Shown: positions 16,601 through 24,693, numbered from the stretch's first letter. The stretch is DNA of 37,134 nt from Muribaculaceae bacterium (GCA_023666885.1 JAMPBB010000001.1:206837-243970), one strand, 5' to 3'. Notes: generated from the letters alone by a model not told the origin. Program-made: numbers and translations.

Positions 16601-17070
16601 GCCGTACAGAAGGAGGAGAATGCGTAAACTTCGCCTTCAACGGCTGAGAACCAGAACGTATCACTCCAGGCATACATCAGAGCTCCGCATATTCCGGAGC
16701 CGAATATCACTATCATCTTTGTAAGGCTGATATCCGAAGCGTCATCGGGCACTATGAGGCGCTTGACCAGATGTGTTATGGTCCAGAACAGCAGCAGGAT
16801 GGTACCGGCGCTCAGCAGTCCGGACATGGCATTGACCATAAGAGCCACTTTCGTAACGTCGCCACCGGCAAAGTTTACGAAGAAACGTCCGGCAAGCATG
16901 AATATGGGGTTGCCCGGCGGGTGTCCCACTTCAAGCTTGAATGCCTGCAATATAAACTCGGGACAGTCCCAGAAGCTGGCCGTGGGCTCGAGGGTGAGCA
17001 GATAGCTCACGGCTGCTATAATGAAGCAAAGCCAGCCCAGGGAATTGTTGATTATGTTATATTTCTTCAT
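13618..17070 (-). CDS. DUF2723 large membrane protein (GT-C-like glycosyltransferase)
   Basis: A 1150-aa protein with about twelve transmembrane segments in the first 700 residues and a long soluble C-terminal half. The N-terminal motif LEPTASFWDCPEF is the hallmark of DUF2723, a family related to protein O-mannosyltransferases (GT-C fold) in which Asp and Glu of this loop sit at the active site. A later segment, ENAIVFTNGDNDTFPLWYA, is also typical. I start it at the ATG at 17070 (MKKYNIINNS), because this is where family members begin and because a -7 box lies at 17116-17123; an in-frame ATG at 17118 would fall inside that box. It probably transfers sugar from a lipid carrier at the periplasmic face, in line with the general protein O-glycosylation of Bacteroidetes, but this is inferred. 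Confidence 0.88.
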   Translation of the reverse strand: MKKYNIINNSLGWLCFIIAAVSYLLTLEPTASFWDCPEFILQAFKLEVGHPPGNPIFMLAGRFFVNFAGGDVTKVALMVNAMSGLLSAGTILLLFWTITHLVKRLIVPDDASDISLTKMIVIFGSGICGALMYAWSDTFWFSAVEGEVYAFSSFCTALVFWLILKWENRADRPHSDKYLIFIAYIIGISIAVHLLNLLCIPAIVLVIYYKKWKNTTAKGSLIALAISFVIVALILYGLVPGFIEVSQYFELFCVNVLGMPFNVGVLIYAAILVAALIWTIRTLYKQDNPNAIRISFMVSVFLSGIPFIGDNLLIPVLFMAALGVWLFMAKKLPVRILNLVAISILVIFAGYSSYALLLIRSSAHTPMNQNAPDNVFALSSYLNREQYGDRPLFYGETLNSSPVYTVNSDGTTSPVVSEGHALYARQVKDSPDEPDRYIMTGHKKEYEMMPELNMVFPRIYSSAHATGYSDWIGGLRGKPVEATQYVNPDGSTYQRTTRIKPTMSENIAYLVTYQLNHMYWRYFMWNFAGRQNDIQGNGEPNQGNWISGIPFIDNPRLGDQSLLPDEWGKGNAGHNVFYMLPLLLGFIGLLWQAFTSKRGIEQFWVIFFLFFMTGIAIVLYLNQTPAQPRERDYAFAGSFYAFAIWVGMGVAGLWRIFISATARKKNAAATSATEQAPEAKQNRMSLVGAVIAAIIGILVPIQVVSQTWDDHDRSGRYTTRDFGQNYLNSLDENAIVFTNGDNDTFPLWYAQEVEGTRTDVKVVNLSYLTTDWYADQIRRASYEAPGIDMLAKPADYAYDRMQFAYFYDPDSSRVSVLESLADVYSGKNNHIFDAPLMQKLNMYIPVDRDAAVKSGRVTAGQGPLLPDTMDLNLLADEEIISKRGLRLSSLLALDMLATSAKNGWNRPLYFAMTVPNEYYVGLSPYMHNTGLTYEVTPLRNASNYPNVNTDKMYRNVTERFRWGGLDKVTKPGEIYLDETVRRMVTTHRSSMLDLATALYNEGIMARDSASAEYSADRLAKALHVLDMIREKLPEAAMPYSYQVGPDMGDLYARIGAATGDKNATETGLKIMRDQILRCSDLILYFQSLSPRLYSMLPLNHRAIDSYFFMDMIQNYHTDGGDAAKLLEELQQRGVNLDRSQSLYEATTQRQ

Positions 17071-17115
17071 GATCGGAAATGTGATATTCCTGCACCGCAT
17101 AGTTCGGGGCGGCTG

Positions 17116-17123
17116 CAAATTTA
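17116..17123 (-). promoter_or_regulatory. Candidate -7 box for the DUF2723 operon
   Basis: On the minus strand this reads TAAATTTG followed by CA, a good match to the Bacteroidetes -7 element. It predicts a leader of about 40 nt to the ATG at 17070. The -33 element is not at the ideal distance. Confidence 0.45.
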
Positions 17124-17172
17124 GCGTTTTCCAAGCGTATTATCTACAATTTGCCACCGTTATTAACATTTT

Positions 17173-17928
17173 TCAGCGAATTATTGGCCATTTGAATCGC
17201 TTCAGCTCAGCCACAAGTTCTTTTTCACGGCCGTGGCAGAAGACATTGCACAGAGTGTGGAAATGCGCAGAGTGATCCATGTGTGTAAGGTGAGCCAGCT
17301 CGTGGCATATAATATAGCGCCTCAAGTGTTCCGGCAGGAACATTACAGCCCCTGACAAGCGAATTATGCCGCGTGAGCTGCATGTGCCCAATGTCTTGCG
17401 TCCGTAGCCCACATCCCAGCCTTTGGGGGTGCATCCCAGCTCGCACGCTATGCCCATGGCGTATGGTATCAGATATATACGAGTGGCATATGCAGCCACT
17501 CGCATCATGAGCGAACTGATGGCGGCCTGCACGTCAGGGCTGTCTATGTCAGCGTCAGCATCCACCTGTATGGTCATTTTGCCTTTAGGGCGCTTGTGCT
17601 TTGTGACCAATTTTACCGCACCGCCCGTATGTGAGGTATGATCTATTATGAAACGAAACTCTCCACAGTCCACCGCCATGCCGTGGCTGTAGAGGCCTGA
17701 CTCCCCTACCGGGATTTCTTTAGTGCGGTTTTTAAGGCGAGTCAAAATTTCATCAATGGACGCTACCGATGCTCCGGGAGGAACAGATACCTTCACTTGG
17801 CCGACCGATGAAAGTCGGGCCGTAATGTGGCGTGCGTTCCTGCGGACGGTTACACTTACTATACCTAAATCCGGATGGCAGAATCTGAACGACTGGTATA
17901 TGCATGCAGGGTTCAGTCGGAGCCCCAT
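17173..17928 (-). CDS. YgjP-like zinc metallopeptidase
   Basis: A 251-aa protein of the YgjP/DUF45 (SprT-related) family. The zinc site is the HELAHLTHMDHSAHF block around residues 206-220, where HExxH is followed by a further His in the usual spacing. The N-terminal half carries the family's beta-rich segment (VTVRRNARHITARL and VSVPPGAS). Members are cytoplasmic putative proteases with unproven substrates. Its 5' end overlaps the nadK 3' end by 16 bp, so it is co-transcribed with nadK. An in-frame N-terminal extension is possible, but the given start is the first ATG. Confidence 0.87.
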   Translation of the reverse strand: MGLRLNPACIYQSFRFCHPDLGIVSVTVRRNARHITARLSSVGQVKVSVPPGASVASIDEILTRLKNRTKEIPVGESGLYSHGMAVDCGEFRFIIDHTSHTGGAVKLVTKHKRPKGKMTIQVDADADIDSPDVQAAISSLMMRVAAYATRIYLIPYAMGIACELGCTPKGWDVGYGRKTLGTCSSRGIIRLSGAVMFLPEHLRRYIICHELAHLTHMDHSAHFHTLCNVFCHGREKELVAELKRFKWPIIR

Positions 17929-18782
17929 AACAGTTTTGTGCGTATAGTGTCAATGAACGTCTGCCCCTGGCGGTGCACCACATTTACGGTGTACGGTGCG
18001 CGGCTTATATGCAGAGTGGCGTCGATAGGAAGTACGGTGGCCTTGCCGTCAACACTGAGCAGGTACGATTCAGAACGTGCGCGTGCCGATACGCGCAGCG
18101 TGGAGGCATCGCTCACCACCAGCGGGCGCATGTTGAGCGAGTGTGGTGCTATGGGGGCTATTATCCAGCACGGTGCCGTAGGCTCCACAAGCGGGCCGCC
18201 CACTGACAGGTTGTAGCCTGAGCTGCCCGTAGGTGTGGATATGATAAGTCCGTCACCACGGTACGATGCCAATGGCTCACCGTTAAGCTCAGTGTCTACG
18301 GTAATCATTGAAGCGGTGTCACGCCGCAGTATGGCCACTTCGTTTAGGGCATACATTGTGTATCTTAAGGCCGGATGTCCTGACTGCACAGACAGCACTG
18401 AACGCGGTTCTATGCGGAAGCGCCCTGCGAGTATGTCAGCTATCACCTCGTTGCCGTCCGATAGGGTGGCTGCCGACAGGTATCCGAGGTGACCGGTATT
18501 TATGCCCATTATGGGGGTGCCGTGCTGGGCTATCAACCGGCTTGCACGCAGAAATGTGCCGTCGCCGCCTATACTCAGTGCAACATCGGCATCAGGTGAC
18601 GTGTCAGATATCGGTTCAGCATGTGGGTCTATACCCAGACAGTCAGTAAGGTATGTGTTGAATCGCGGTTCTATCAAGAGCCGTATGGAGCCTGAGTGAG
18701 AGGCGAGCGCATCAAGAAAGTCGGCCAGCTGAGAGGCGTGTGGCTCTTGATGCCTGCTACCGTATAAGGAGATGGTTATCAT
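17913..18782 (-). CDS. nadK: NAD kinase
   Basis: A 289-aa NAD kinase that phosphorylates NAD to NADP using ATP or polyphosphate. The catalytic GGDG loop is at residues 72-75 within LSIGGDGTFLRAS, followed by GINTGHLGYLSA. The NAD-binding NEV segment (ALNEVAILR) and TPTGSSGYNLSVGGP complete the family pattern. Length is normal. It lies 19 bp after the small ACT-like gene and overlaps the metallopeptidase gene. The promoter is probably in the divergent region shared with pdxJ. Confidence 0.96.
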   Translation of the reverse strand: MITISLYGSRHQEPHASQLADFLDALASHSGSIRLLIEPRFNTYLTDCLGIDPHAEPISDTSPDADVALSIGGDGTFLRASRLIAQHGTPIMGINTGHLGYLSAATLSDGNEVIADILAGRFRIEPRSVLSVQSGHPALRYTMYALNEVAILRRDTASMITVDTELNGEPLASYRGDGLIISTPTGSSGYNLSVGGPLVEPTAPCWIIAPIAPHSLNMRPLVVSDASTLRVSARARSESYLLSVDGKATVLPIDATLHISRAPYTVNVVHRQGQTFIDTIRTKLLWGSD

Positions 18783-18801
18783 GTGCTATGATTGGGATAT
18801 A

Positions 18802-19206
18802 TCAGATATTGATGTGGGCCATAAGTTCACCTAAGCGCTCACGTGTCACATCTACTGCGGCATCGTTTTCGGTACCGGAGTGTATTTCCACCACACGGTA
18901 TCCGTAGCGTTCGAGTGAACGAGCTACGGCCATGGGGTTGCGCATGCCTACACGCAGCATCACCGTCATCTCTCCGCCATCCAAAGGCTGTGAGGTGACG
19001 TTGAGGTTAAGCAGATGGGCATCACAGTCCTCCACGGCACGGGCTATGCGCGATGCGCTGTAGTCGGCGCGGTAGCAGGCCATGGTTATTTCGCAGCTGT
19101 CCTCCACGTGAGGAAACAGAAGCTCCTCACTGTGAAGCGGTGATACGGCTGTGGCCGATGGTATGTGGCCGTATGCCATAACTGATATGTCATCTTTTGC
19201 TGCCAA
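18802..19206 (-). CDS. ACT-like domain protein, apparent CBS-less version of the nadK-linked CBS protein
   Basis: A protein of about 134 aa starting at a TTG codon (19206); an in-frame ATG at 19179 would give 125 aa. Residues about 35-134 look like an ACT-type regulatory domain: SCEITMACYRADYSASRIAR, then a second beta-alpha unit (MTVMLRVGMRNPMAVARSLE), and a LMAHINI end. In Bacteroides the gene at this place next to nadK encodes, as I recall, a protein of about 220 aa with two CBS domains followed by this same kind of C-terminal domain. Here the CBS pair is missing, while the short N-terminal segment AKDDIS still resembles the usual AKDLIS beginning. An in-frame TAA lies three codons before the TTG. 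Function unknown; a small-molecule sensing role is likely. Confidence 0.65.
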   Translation of the reverse strand: MAAKDDISVMAYGHIPSATAVSPLHSEELLFPHVEDSCEITMACYRADYSASRIARAVEDCDAHLLNLNVTSQPLDGGEMTVMLRVGMRNPMAVARSLERYGYRVVEIHSGTENDAAVDVTRERLGELMAHINI

Positions 19207-19211
19207 TTCTC

Positions 19212-19242
19212 TTTAAATTTACCTTTTTTCTACCTATTTTTG
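19212..19242 (+). promoter_or_regulatory. Candidate promoter of pdxJ-exbBD-tonB
   Basis: TATTTTTG at 19235-19242 matches the TAnnTTTG -7 consensus. TTTA at 19212-19215, one base off TTTG, lies 19 bases upstream. Transcription would begin near 19248 and give a leader of about 95 nt to the pdxJ ATG at 19343. Confidence 0.5.
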
Positions 19243-19243
19243 C

Positions 19244-19261
19244 GTTCAAATTTGTTTGAAC
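19244..19261. promoter_or_regulatory. Operator-like palindrome between divergent promoters
   Basis: A 7-bp perfect inverted repeat GTTCAAA / TTTGAAC with a 4-bp spacer. It sits immediately downstream of the rightward -7 box and two bases from the leftward -7 box at 19264-19271, so one bound protein could cover both start sites. Confidence 0.45.
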
Positions 19262-19263
19262 TG

Positions 19264-19271
19264 CAAATTTA
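19264..19271 (-). promoter_or_regulatory. Candidate -7 box for the ACT-nadK-ygjP operon
   Basis: On the minus strand this is TAAATTTG, followed by CA. A TTG triplet lies 22 bases upstream, slightly beyond the normal -33 spacing. The predicted leader to the TTG start at 19206 is about 50 nt. Confidence 0.42.
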
Positions 19272-19304
19272 GGAATAATTCTTGACATTCCTTCAATACT
19301 TTAA

Positions 19305-19320
19305 CGCGCTTGACAGCGCG
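19305..19320 (+). other. GC-rich hairpin in the pdxJ leader
   Basis: A 6-bp perfect stem CGCGCT / AGCGCG with a TGAC loop in an otherwise AT-rich leader, 22 bases before the pdxJ ATG. It could influence translation initiation. It is too short and lacks a T run to be a terminator. Confidence 0.35.
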
Positions 19321-19342
19321 CTTGTTTACTTATAGTGTTAAT

Positions 19343-20059
19343 ATGACTAACCTGAGTGTTAATATCAATAAAGTAGCCACACTGCGCAATGCCCGTGGAG
19401 AGAACTGTCCGGATGTGGAGAAATTTGCCATGGACTGCGAGCGTATGGGTGCTCAAGGTATCACCGTACACCCGCGTCCTGATGAGCGGCATATACGTTA
19501 CGCTGATGTCTTTGCGCTGCGCCCGCTTGTAAAGACTGAATTCAATATTGAGGGATACCCGTCAGATGAGTTCATGAAGCTGGTGCTGCAAGTAAAGCCG
19601 GAGCAGGTAACATTGGTGCCTGACTCCCCTACTGACCTTACCTCACATGGAGGCTGGGACGTGGAGGCCAACATGCAGTTCCTTACCGATATAGTGGACA
19701 GACTGCGTGATGCCGGAATCAGATCATCTATCTTCGTAGAGGCTGATGTGGATGTGATTCGTGCAGCCGCCCGTACCGGAGTGGACCGTATAGAGCTGTA
19801 CACCAAGCCGTATGCCGATATGTTTCCTACTGATCCCGCCGCAGCCGTGGCTCCATTCGTAGAGGCAAGCAATGCCGCCCACCGCTGCGGTCTGGGCGTG
19901 AATGCCGGCCATGACTTGAATCTTGACAATCTGAAGTATTTCCATACCTCACTCCCCTATCTTAACGAAGTGTCCATAGGCCATGCTATTATATCCGATG
20001 CCCTTTATCTGGGCATTGAAGAAACCATACGCCGCTACCGACAGTGTCTTGTTAACTAA
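19343..20059 (+). CDS. pdxJ: Pyridoxine 5'-phosphate synthase
   Basis: A 238-aa PdxJ, a TIM-barrel enzyme that condenses 1-deoxyxylulose 5-phosphate with aminoacetone 3-phosphate to give pyridoxine 5'-phosphate. The N-terminus [16 protein letters not shown], the active-site block [11 protein letters not shown] (His43, Arg45, His50), Glu70 in FNIEGYP, and [15 protein letters not shown] near the C-terminus are all present. I use the ATG at 19343, because family members begin M-x-x-LSVNINK; the in-frame TTG at 19310 falls within the leader hairpin. It is the first gene of a rightward unit with exbB, exbD and tonB. PdxA, its pathway partner, is at 10905-12011. Confidence 0.96.
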   Translation: MTNLSVNINKVATLRNARGENCPDVEKFAMDCERMGAQGITVHPRPDERHIRYADVFALRPLVKTEFNIEGYPSDEFMKLVLQVKPEQVTLVPDSPTDLTSHGGWDVEANMQFLTDIVDRLRDAGIRSSIFVEADVDVIRAAARTGVDRIELYTKPYADMFPTDPAAAVAPFVEASNAAHRCGLGVNAGHDLNLDNLKYFHTSLPYLNEVSIGHAIISDALYLGIEETIRRYRQCLVN

Positions 20060-20088
20060 TAATTCATTTATCATATACCATTACCTCC

Positions 20089-20832
20089 ATGATTCTTTCC
20101 GCTATCCAGACGGCCGCAGGGCAAGTGGCCGACACTCTTTCTACAGTTGCCGCCGACACGTTTACACCCACCGTAGCCGATGTAGCCGCAGCAGCTGCTC
20201 CTGTGGCCAAATCCATGTCAGTATGGGATCTTTGTGTACAGGGCGGCTTTATAATGATAGTATTAGCCGTGCTGGTGCTCATAAGCATATACGTGTTCGT
20301 AGAGCGGTTCGTGGTGATACGTTCGGCAGCACGTGAAGATTCCACTTTCATGAAGCGAATCAAGGATTATATCCATGACGGCGAGATAGAGTCGGCGCTC
20401 AATATGTGCCGCAGGACCAACACCCCGTATGCACGCCTCATAGAGAAAGGTATAAGCCGTATAGGACGCCCTATGAACGATGTGCTTGTGGCCATAGAGA
20501 ATGTGGGCAACATTGAGGTGGCCAATCTTGGCAAGGGACTTCCTTGGCTTGCCACTACCGCTGCCGGTGCTCCCATGCTCGGCTTCCTCGGTACGGTCAT
20601 AGGCATGGTGGAGGCTTTCTACAATCTTGCCAGTGTGGGGAGCAGTGCCAATATCGACATTCTGGCCGGGGGTATCTATGAAGCTCTTGTAACTACGGTG
20701 GCCGGCCTTATAGTGGGTATTGTGGCTCTGTTTGCTTACAATTATCTTGTGGCCAGGATTAACGGTGTGATGAATTCACTTGAGGGCAAGACCATGGAGT
20801 TTATGGATCTGCTTAACGAACCCGCAGCTTAA
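20089..20832 (+). CDS. exbB: ExbB/TolQ/MotA family proton channel subunit
   Basis: A 247-aa inner-membrane protein that with ExbD forms the proton-driven motor energising TonB. There is a long N-terminal segment rich in Ala/Val before the first membrane span (about 53-70). The family core GAPMLGFLGTVIGMVEAF (about residues 163-180) and a third span around LVTTVAGLIVGIVALFAYNYL are clear. It follows pdxJ by 29 bp and precedes exbD by 11 bp. Choice between Exb and Tol is made from the adjacent TonB-like gene. Confidence 0.92.
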   Translation: MILSAIQTAAGQVADTLSTVAADTFTPTVADVAAAAAPVAKSMSVWDLCVQGGFIMIVLAVLVLISIYVFVERFVVIRSAAREDSTFMKRIKDYIHDGEIESALNMCRRTNTPYARLIEKGISRIGRPMNDVLVAIENVGNIEVANLGKGLPWLATTAAGAPMLGFLGTVIGMVEAFYNLASVGSSANIDILAGGIYEALVTTVAGLIVGIVALFAYNYLVARINGVMNSLEGKTMEFMDLLNEPAA

Positions 20833-20843
20833 CCCTTACCGTT

Positions 20844-21305
20844 ATGGCGCTGAAACGACAATATGACATGACGTCAATTTTTTCCATGGCTTCCATGACT
20901 GACGTCATTTTCCTGCTCCTTATATTCTTTATGGTCACGAGTACGTTCGTGTTTCCTACTGCGCTGGAAATCAATCTGCCGCAGAGTTCCGAACAGACGG
21001 CCATCAAACCCTCCACGCGTGTGTACATTGACAAGCAGATGAATATGGCAGTATCCATATCAGGTTCTGATGATGAGCCGGTCATGGTACAGTCTACCGA
21101 TGAACTTCTGGGGTATCTGCAACTTGCAGCCTCGCAGGCTCCGGCTGACAGTACCGGCGTAAGCTCCGGTGTGATAGCCATATATGCCGATGAGGAGGTT
21201 ACATACGGCAAGCTTGTAGAGGTGTTGGACCTTGGGGCGCGTAATAATCTTAAGATGGTGCTTGCCACTAAGCCGGCACCGTCATCGGCCATACCCGCTA
21301 ACTGA
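20844..21305 (+). CDS. exbD: ExbD/TolR family biopolymer transport protein
   Basis: A 153-aa ExbD with a short cytoplasmic N-terminus, one membrane span (about 20-36) and a periplasmic domain. The critical protonatable aspartate is Asp20 in SMTDVIFLLLIFFM. The C-terminal domain ends with LGARNNLKMVLATKP, as usual. The last base of its TGA stop region overlaps the start of the tonB-like gene (TGATG), so the two are coupled. Confidence 0.93.
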   Translation: MALKRQYDMTSIFSMASMTDVIFLLLIFFMVTSTFVFPTALEINLPQSSEQTAIKPSTRVYIDKQMNMAVSISGSDDEPVMVQSTDELLGYLQLAASQAPADSTGVSSGVIAIYADEEVTYGKLVEVLDLGARNNLKMVLATKPAPSSAIPAN

Positions 21306-22102
21306 TGTGTCAGGTGAAAAGCAAGGCTCGAATATTAGCTCTGTGCGTCACGCTTCTCATTGCCGCGTCGGCTGTGGTGGGGATGCTTATGCTGCATCTT
21401 AATTTCAATCCTCAGGCTCTTGCCGAAAACAGAGAGTGGCCTCCGGTGGACTCATCAGAGCTCTTGTTTGCCGATGAGTTTGTAGTGGCAGGTGAGGTGA
21501 CTGCACCTGAGGTTACGAGTGAGCCGGCTCCGGTGGCTGAAAGCGCTCCAACACCTGAAGCTACTGACATGGAAAATGCCGGAGAGCCGGCCAAGGAGGC
21601 TCCGGAGGTAATTACGTCAAAACAGCCTGCTCCGATCAAGGTGACTGAGAAAAAGCCCAAGGAAAAGACCGGCCCCACTAAGGCTGAAATTGATGCTCAG
21701 GAGAAGGCTAAACGTGAAAAAGAAACGGCTCAGAACATCAGTAACCGAGTGAATTTCGGCAAACCGGCAGCCGGTGGGCAGGGCGACGGCACTCCCTCCG
21801 AAGCCGGTAAGGAGAGCGTAACCGGAGCTCGCGGCGGTACTGCTACCGGTAAGTTGGGCGGACGCACGCTTGAACGCTGGTCCAAGCCGTCGGCCACGGC
21901 TACAGGCTCTATAGTGATTACAGTGCGAGTGGATCGTGAAGGCCGTGTTACAAGTGCCTCATATAGCTCAGGCACAGGAGCTGTGGCTTCACTTCAAGCC
22001 GCGCGCCGCAGCTGCGAACAGGCTGCGCTAAAGTCACAATTCTCAGTGGCTCTTGACGGCCCGGCCACACAGGTGGGCACCATAACATACAGATTTAAGT
22101 AG
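21305..22102 (+). CDS. tonB: TonB family energy transducer
   Basis: A 265-aa TonB-like protein: a cytoplasmic stub, one N-terminal membrane anchor (about residues 9-31), a long Pro/Glu/Ala/Lys-rich periplasmic spacer (about 50-145), a Gly/Thr-rich segment, and a C-terminal domain (about 195-265) that would contact TonB boxes of outer-membrane receptors. The C-terminal domain has the beta-strand pattern GSIVITVRVDREGRV and ends GTITYRFK. Together with exbB and exbD it forms a complete energy-transduction set for outer-membrane uptake. Which of the many SusC-like receptors it serves is unknown. Confidence 0.88.
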   Translation: MCQVKSKARILALCVTLLIAASAVVGMLMLHLNFNPQALAENREWPPVDSSELLFADEFVVAGEVTAPEVTSEPAPVAESAPTPEATDMENAGEPAKEAPEVITSKQPAPIKVTEKKPKEKTGPTKAEIDAQEKAKREKETAQNISNRVNFGKPAAGGQGDGTPSEAGKESVTGARGGTATGKLGGRTLERWSKPSATATGSIVITVRVDREGRVTSASYSSGTGAVASLQAARRSCEQAALKSQFSVALDGPATQVGTITYRFK

Positions 22103-22116
22103 TATTGCTGATATAT

Positions 22117-22164
22117 TAAAAAGCAGTCAGCTGTCCGGAACATCTCCGATAGCTGACTGTTTTT
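22117..22164. terminator. Bidirectional terminator between tonB and cysS
   Basis: A 9-bp perfect stem (22124-22132 with 22151-22159) with an internal partly paired loop. T residues follow on the plus strand (22160-22164) and A residues precede it (22118-22122), giving a T run on the minus strand. It lies between convergent genes and should stop transcription from both sides. Confidence 0.85.
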
Positions 22165-22186
22165 CGTGTGGTAATCTATTGGCAGC

Positions 22187-23671
22187 TTATTTCAGGCTCC
22201 ATTCAAAGCCGTCCTTGGTGTCCTTTACGGCAAAACCTATGTCGGCAAGGCGGTCACGTATCAGGTCGCTGGTGGCCCAGTCCTTACGAGCCTTGGCTTC
22301 GGAACGTATCTGAAGAAGCAGGTCAACGGCGTCCTCAAACGGCTTGAGCGAAGCTGATGCCCCTTCCGTGCCGGCAAGCTCGGTACGTATGCCTAATATG
22401 TCGCGCAGGAAGGTGTCAAAAAGCGCGCGCAGGGCGTTTATATCGGCCTCTGTGGCCTTTTCGTGGCCATCGTTTATGCGGTTCACCATGGCGCATGCAT
22501 CAAACAGATGCGAGAGCAGTATGGGCGTGTTCAGGTCATCGTCAAGCGCCTCATAACATTTGGCTGTGAGTGAGGCTACATCTACGGTGGATTCTTCCGA
22601 TGGTTTCAGGGTGTTTATGCGGCGGTATCCTTCAAGCATGCGTTGGAGTGCTTTCTCGGCGCCTTGCAGAGCTTCATTGCTGAAGTCAACCGTGCCACGA
22701 TAGTGAGCCTGGAGTATGAAGAACCGGATAGTCATAGGGGAGTAGGCCTGATGAAGAAGCGGATGTGAGCCGCTGAAGAACTCATCAAGCGTTATGAAAT
22801 TGCCTAATGACTTACCCATTTTCTGCCCGTTGATGGTAATCATGTTGTTGTGCATCCAGTAGCGTACGGTATCATGTCCGTTATGAGCCACTGACTGCGC
22901 TATCTCGCATTCATGGTGAGGGAATTTCAGGTCCATACCTCCACCGTGTATGTCAAATGTCTCGCCAAGGTACTTCTCGCCCATAGTGGAACATTCGAGA
23001 TGCCACCCCGGAAATCCGTCGCTCCATGGCGAAGGCCAACGCATTATGTGCTCGGGCGATGCCTTTTTCCACAGGGCGAAGTCGGCCGGATTATGCTTTT
23101 CCTGCTGCCCGTCAAGTGTGCGTGTGGCTGACAGGAGTTCATCTATGTTACGGCCTGACAGCTTGCCGTAGTCATGGTCACAGTTATATTTCGGCACATC
23201 AAAGTACACTGAGCCGTTGCTCTCATAGGCATATCCGCTTTCCAGAATCTTCTTGATGTATTCTATCTGCTCTATTATGTGGCCTGAGGCGTGCGGCTCT
23301 ATGGAGGGGGGAAGCACATTGAGCTCATCCATGGCGCGATGATAGCGGTTGAGATAATACTGTACCACCTCCATCGGCTCAAGGCTTTCAAGGCGTGCCT
23401 TCTTGGCTATCTTGTCCTCGCCTTCATCCGCATCGTGCTCCAGATGCCCTACATCGGTTATATTGCGTACATAGCGCACCTTGTACCCAAGATGTGTAAG
23501 ATAGCGGTAGAGTACATCGAAAGTTATGGCCGGGCGGGCATGTCCTAAATGCCCGTCGCCATATACCGTGGGGCCGCACACATACATGCCTACACGGTCC
23601 TCATGTATGGGTCTGAACAGCTCCTTGCGGCGGCTGAGCGAATTGTATATAGTGAAATTATTAGGCTTCAT
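22187..23671 (-). CDS. cysS: Cysteine--tRNA ligase
   Basis: A 494-aa class I aminoacyl-tRNA synthetase that charges tRNA-Cys. The HIGH motif appears as HLGH (41-44) after the zinc-binding Cys in [10 protein letters not shown], and the KMSKS loop appears as KMGKS (around residue 282). [14 protein letters not shown] and [11 protein letters not shown] contribute zinc ligands. Length is normal. Its start codon overlaps the stop of the DUF3467 gene by one base (TAATG), so it is translated from a polycistronic message. Confidence 0.97.
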   Translation of the reverse strand: MKPNNFTIYNSLSRRKELFRPIHEDRVGMYVCGPTVYGDGHLGHARPAITFDVLYRYLTHLGYKVRYVRNITDVGHLEHDADEGEDKIAKKARLESLEPMEVVQYYLNRYHRAMDELNVLPPSIEPHASGHIIEQIEYIKKILESGYAYESNGSVYFDVPKYNCDHDYGKLSGRNIDELLSATRTLDGQQEKHNPADFALWKKASPEHIMRWPSPWSDGFPGWHLECSTMGEKYLGETFDIHGGGMDLKFPHHECEIAQSVAHNGHDTVRYWMHNNMITINGQKMGKSLGNFITLDEFFSGSHPLLHQAYSPMTIRFFILQAHYRGTVDFSNEALQGAEKALQRMLEGYRRINTLKPSEESTVDVASLTAKCYEALDDDLNTPILLSHLFDACAMVNRINDGHEKATEADINALRALFDTFLRDILGIRTELAGTEGASASLKPFEDAVDLLLQIRSEAKARKDWATSDLIRDRLADIGFAVKDTKDGFEWSLK

Positions 23672-24000
23672 TATGCTTTTCCTCCGGTCATGAAGGGGTT
23701 AGGAATTTCGCCTCCGTTGTTTCCGTTAGGGCGGATTATAGGCTGCTTATGTGTTATTTCACCGAATGTCTGTTCGTACTTCTTTACATTGTCCATCAGC
23801 GCTCCCAAGAGGTTCTTGGCATTTTCGGGAGTCATGATTATACGGCTCTGTACCTTGGCCTGAGGCATGTTCGGTGCCATGGTTATGAAGTCAAGGAAGA
23901 ATTCATTGGGGCCGTGTGATATTACGGTGAAGTTCGAGTATATACCTCCGGCTACTTCCGGAGCCATTTCAATTTTTATCTCCTTGTTCTGTTTTTCCAT
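23671..24000 (-). CDS. DUF3467 domain protein
   Basis: A 109-aa acidic/neutral soluble protein matching DUF3467 in length and in the segments [21 protein letters not shown] and [17 protein letters not shown], here split by a short proline-containing loop. The function of the family is unknown. It sits directly before cysS with a one-base overlap and 21 bp after the lipoprotein gene. Found widely in Bacteroidetes, and this one shows no unusual feature. Confidence 0.88.
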   Translation of the reverse strand: MEKQNKEIKIEMAPEVAGGIYSNFTVISHGPNEFFLDFITMAPNMPQAKVQSRIIMTPENAKNLLGALMDNVKKYEQTFGEITHKQPIIRPNGNNGGEIPNPFMTGGKA

Positions 24001-24021
24001 TGTGGTAAAATGTTTTATATG

Positions 24022-24693
24022 TTATTTCTTGAATGTGAATTTCTGTCGGTTAGGGTTTGCAGTGTTGTTAATCCATACTTCTACGCCTTCTATATCAGCC
24101 TGTTCCCATATGGATGATATATCAAATGACGCTGCTGTGCGCACCTGATATCCGGCCGCGCTCCCCGCTGTGCTCTGTGTGGTTATGTATAGCCGGGGTG
24201 TAGGGGAGCCGAGTGTGCCTGCATCAGGTATTATGTAAAATGAACGCCTTTCGGTGTTCGTCACCTGTGCTATCAGATTTATATACTGTCCTGAGCGCCA
24301 CAGTGTGGTCACTCCTATGGGCTCGGTGTCCCATCCGGATGTGTCGGTGCTTCCATTGAGGGCAAGCGTCACTTCATAGATACGGCTTAATCCGTGGGTG
24401 GTGACTGTGCCGCTCTCGCCGTAACCTAAGGTCCCATCGGGCGAATAGGTAAAGAACAGGCGTGATCCCGGGGGGGTGGCTTGGGTGTCAATGGTGCCTT
24501 TTGATGTGAGGCGTACCACGGGGGAGTCATCTATCACCTGAAACTCAAAGTAGGAGTATGTGTCATCGCACCCTGTAAAAGTCACTATGTCCTGATACAG
24601 CGTTATGCTGTCCGGTTCATCGGTAGAGTCCGAACAGGATGTGGCGCATATGGACAGAGCCAAGATGAGTATGGTCAGTACCTTGTGTTTCAT
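24022..24693 (-). CDS. NigD-like lipoprotein
   Basis: A 223-aa lipoprotein with a signal peptide ([20 protein letters not shown]) whose Cys20 is the lipidation site. The following residues SDSTDEPD are acidic, which resembles the surface-export signal known in Bacteroidetes lipoproteins. The remainder is beta-rich. The strand pattern [22 protein letters not shown] and the C-terminal FDISSIW region resemble the NigD family. That link is by eye and moderate. The start overlaps the stop of the LolD-like ATPase gene (ATGA). Function unknown; NigD proteins are often small envelope proteins of no assigned role. Confidence 0.68.
   Translation of the reverse strand: MKHKVLTILILALSICATSCSDSTDEPDSITLYQDIVTFTGCDDTYSYFEFQVIDDSPVVRLTSKGTIDTQATPPGSRLFFTYSPDGTLGYGESGTVTTHGLSRIYEVTLALNGSTDTSGWDTEPIGVTTLWRSGQYINLIAQVTNTERRSFYIIPDAGTLGSPTPRLYITTQSTAGSAAGYQVRTAASFDISSIWEQADIEGVEVWINNTANPNRQKFTFKK

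Noticed and set aside
19282-19287. TTGACA resembling an E. coli -35 element upstream of pdxJ
   Set aside because: No matching -10 element is present, and Bacteroidetes sigma-A promoters use TTTG / TAnnTTTG instead.
19310-19342. Longer pdxJ start at a TTG codon
   Set aside because: The extra residues cover a leader hairpin and match no PdxJ N-terminus; the ATG at 19343 gives the standard beginning.
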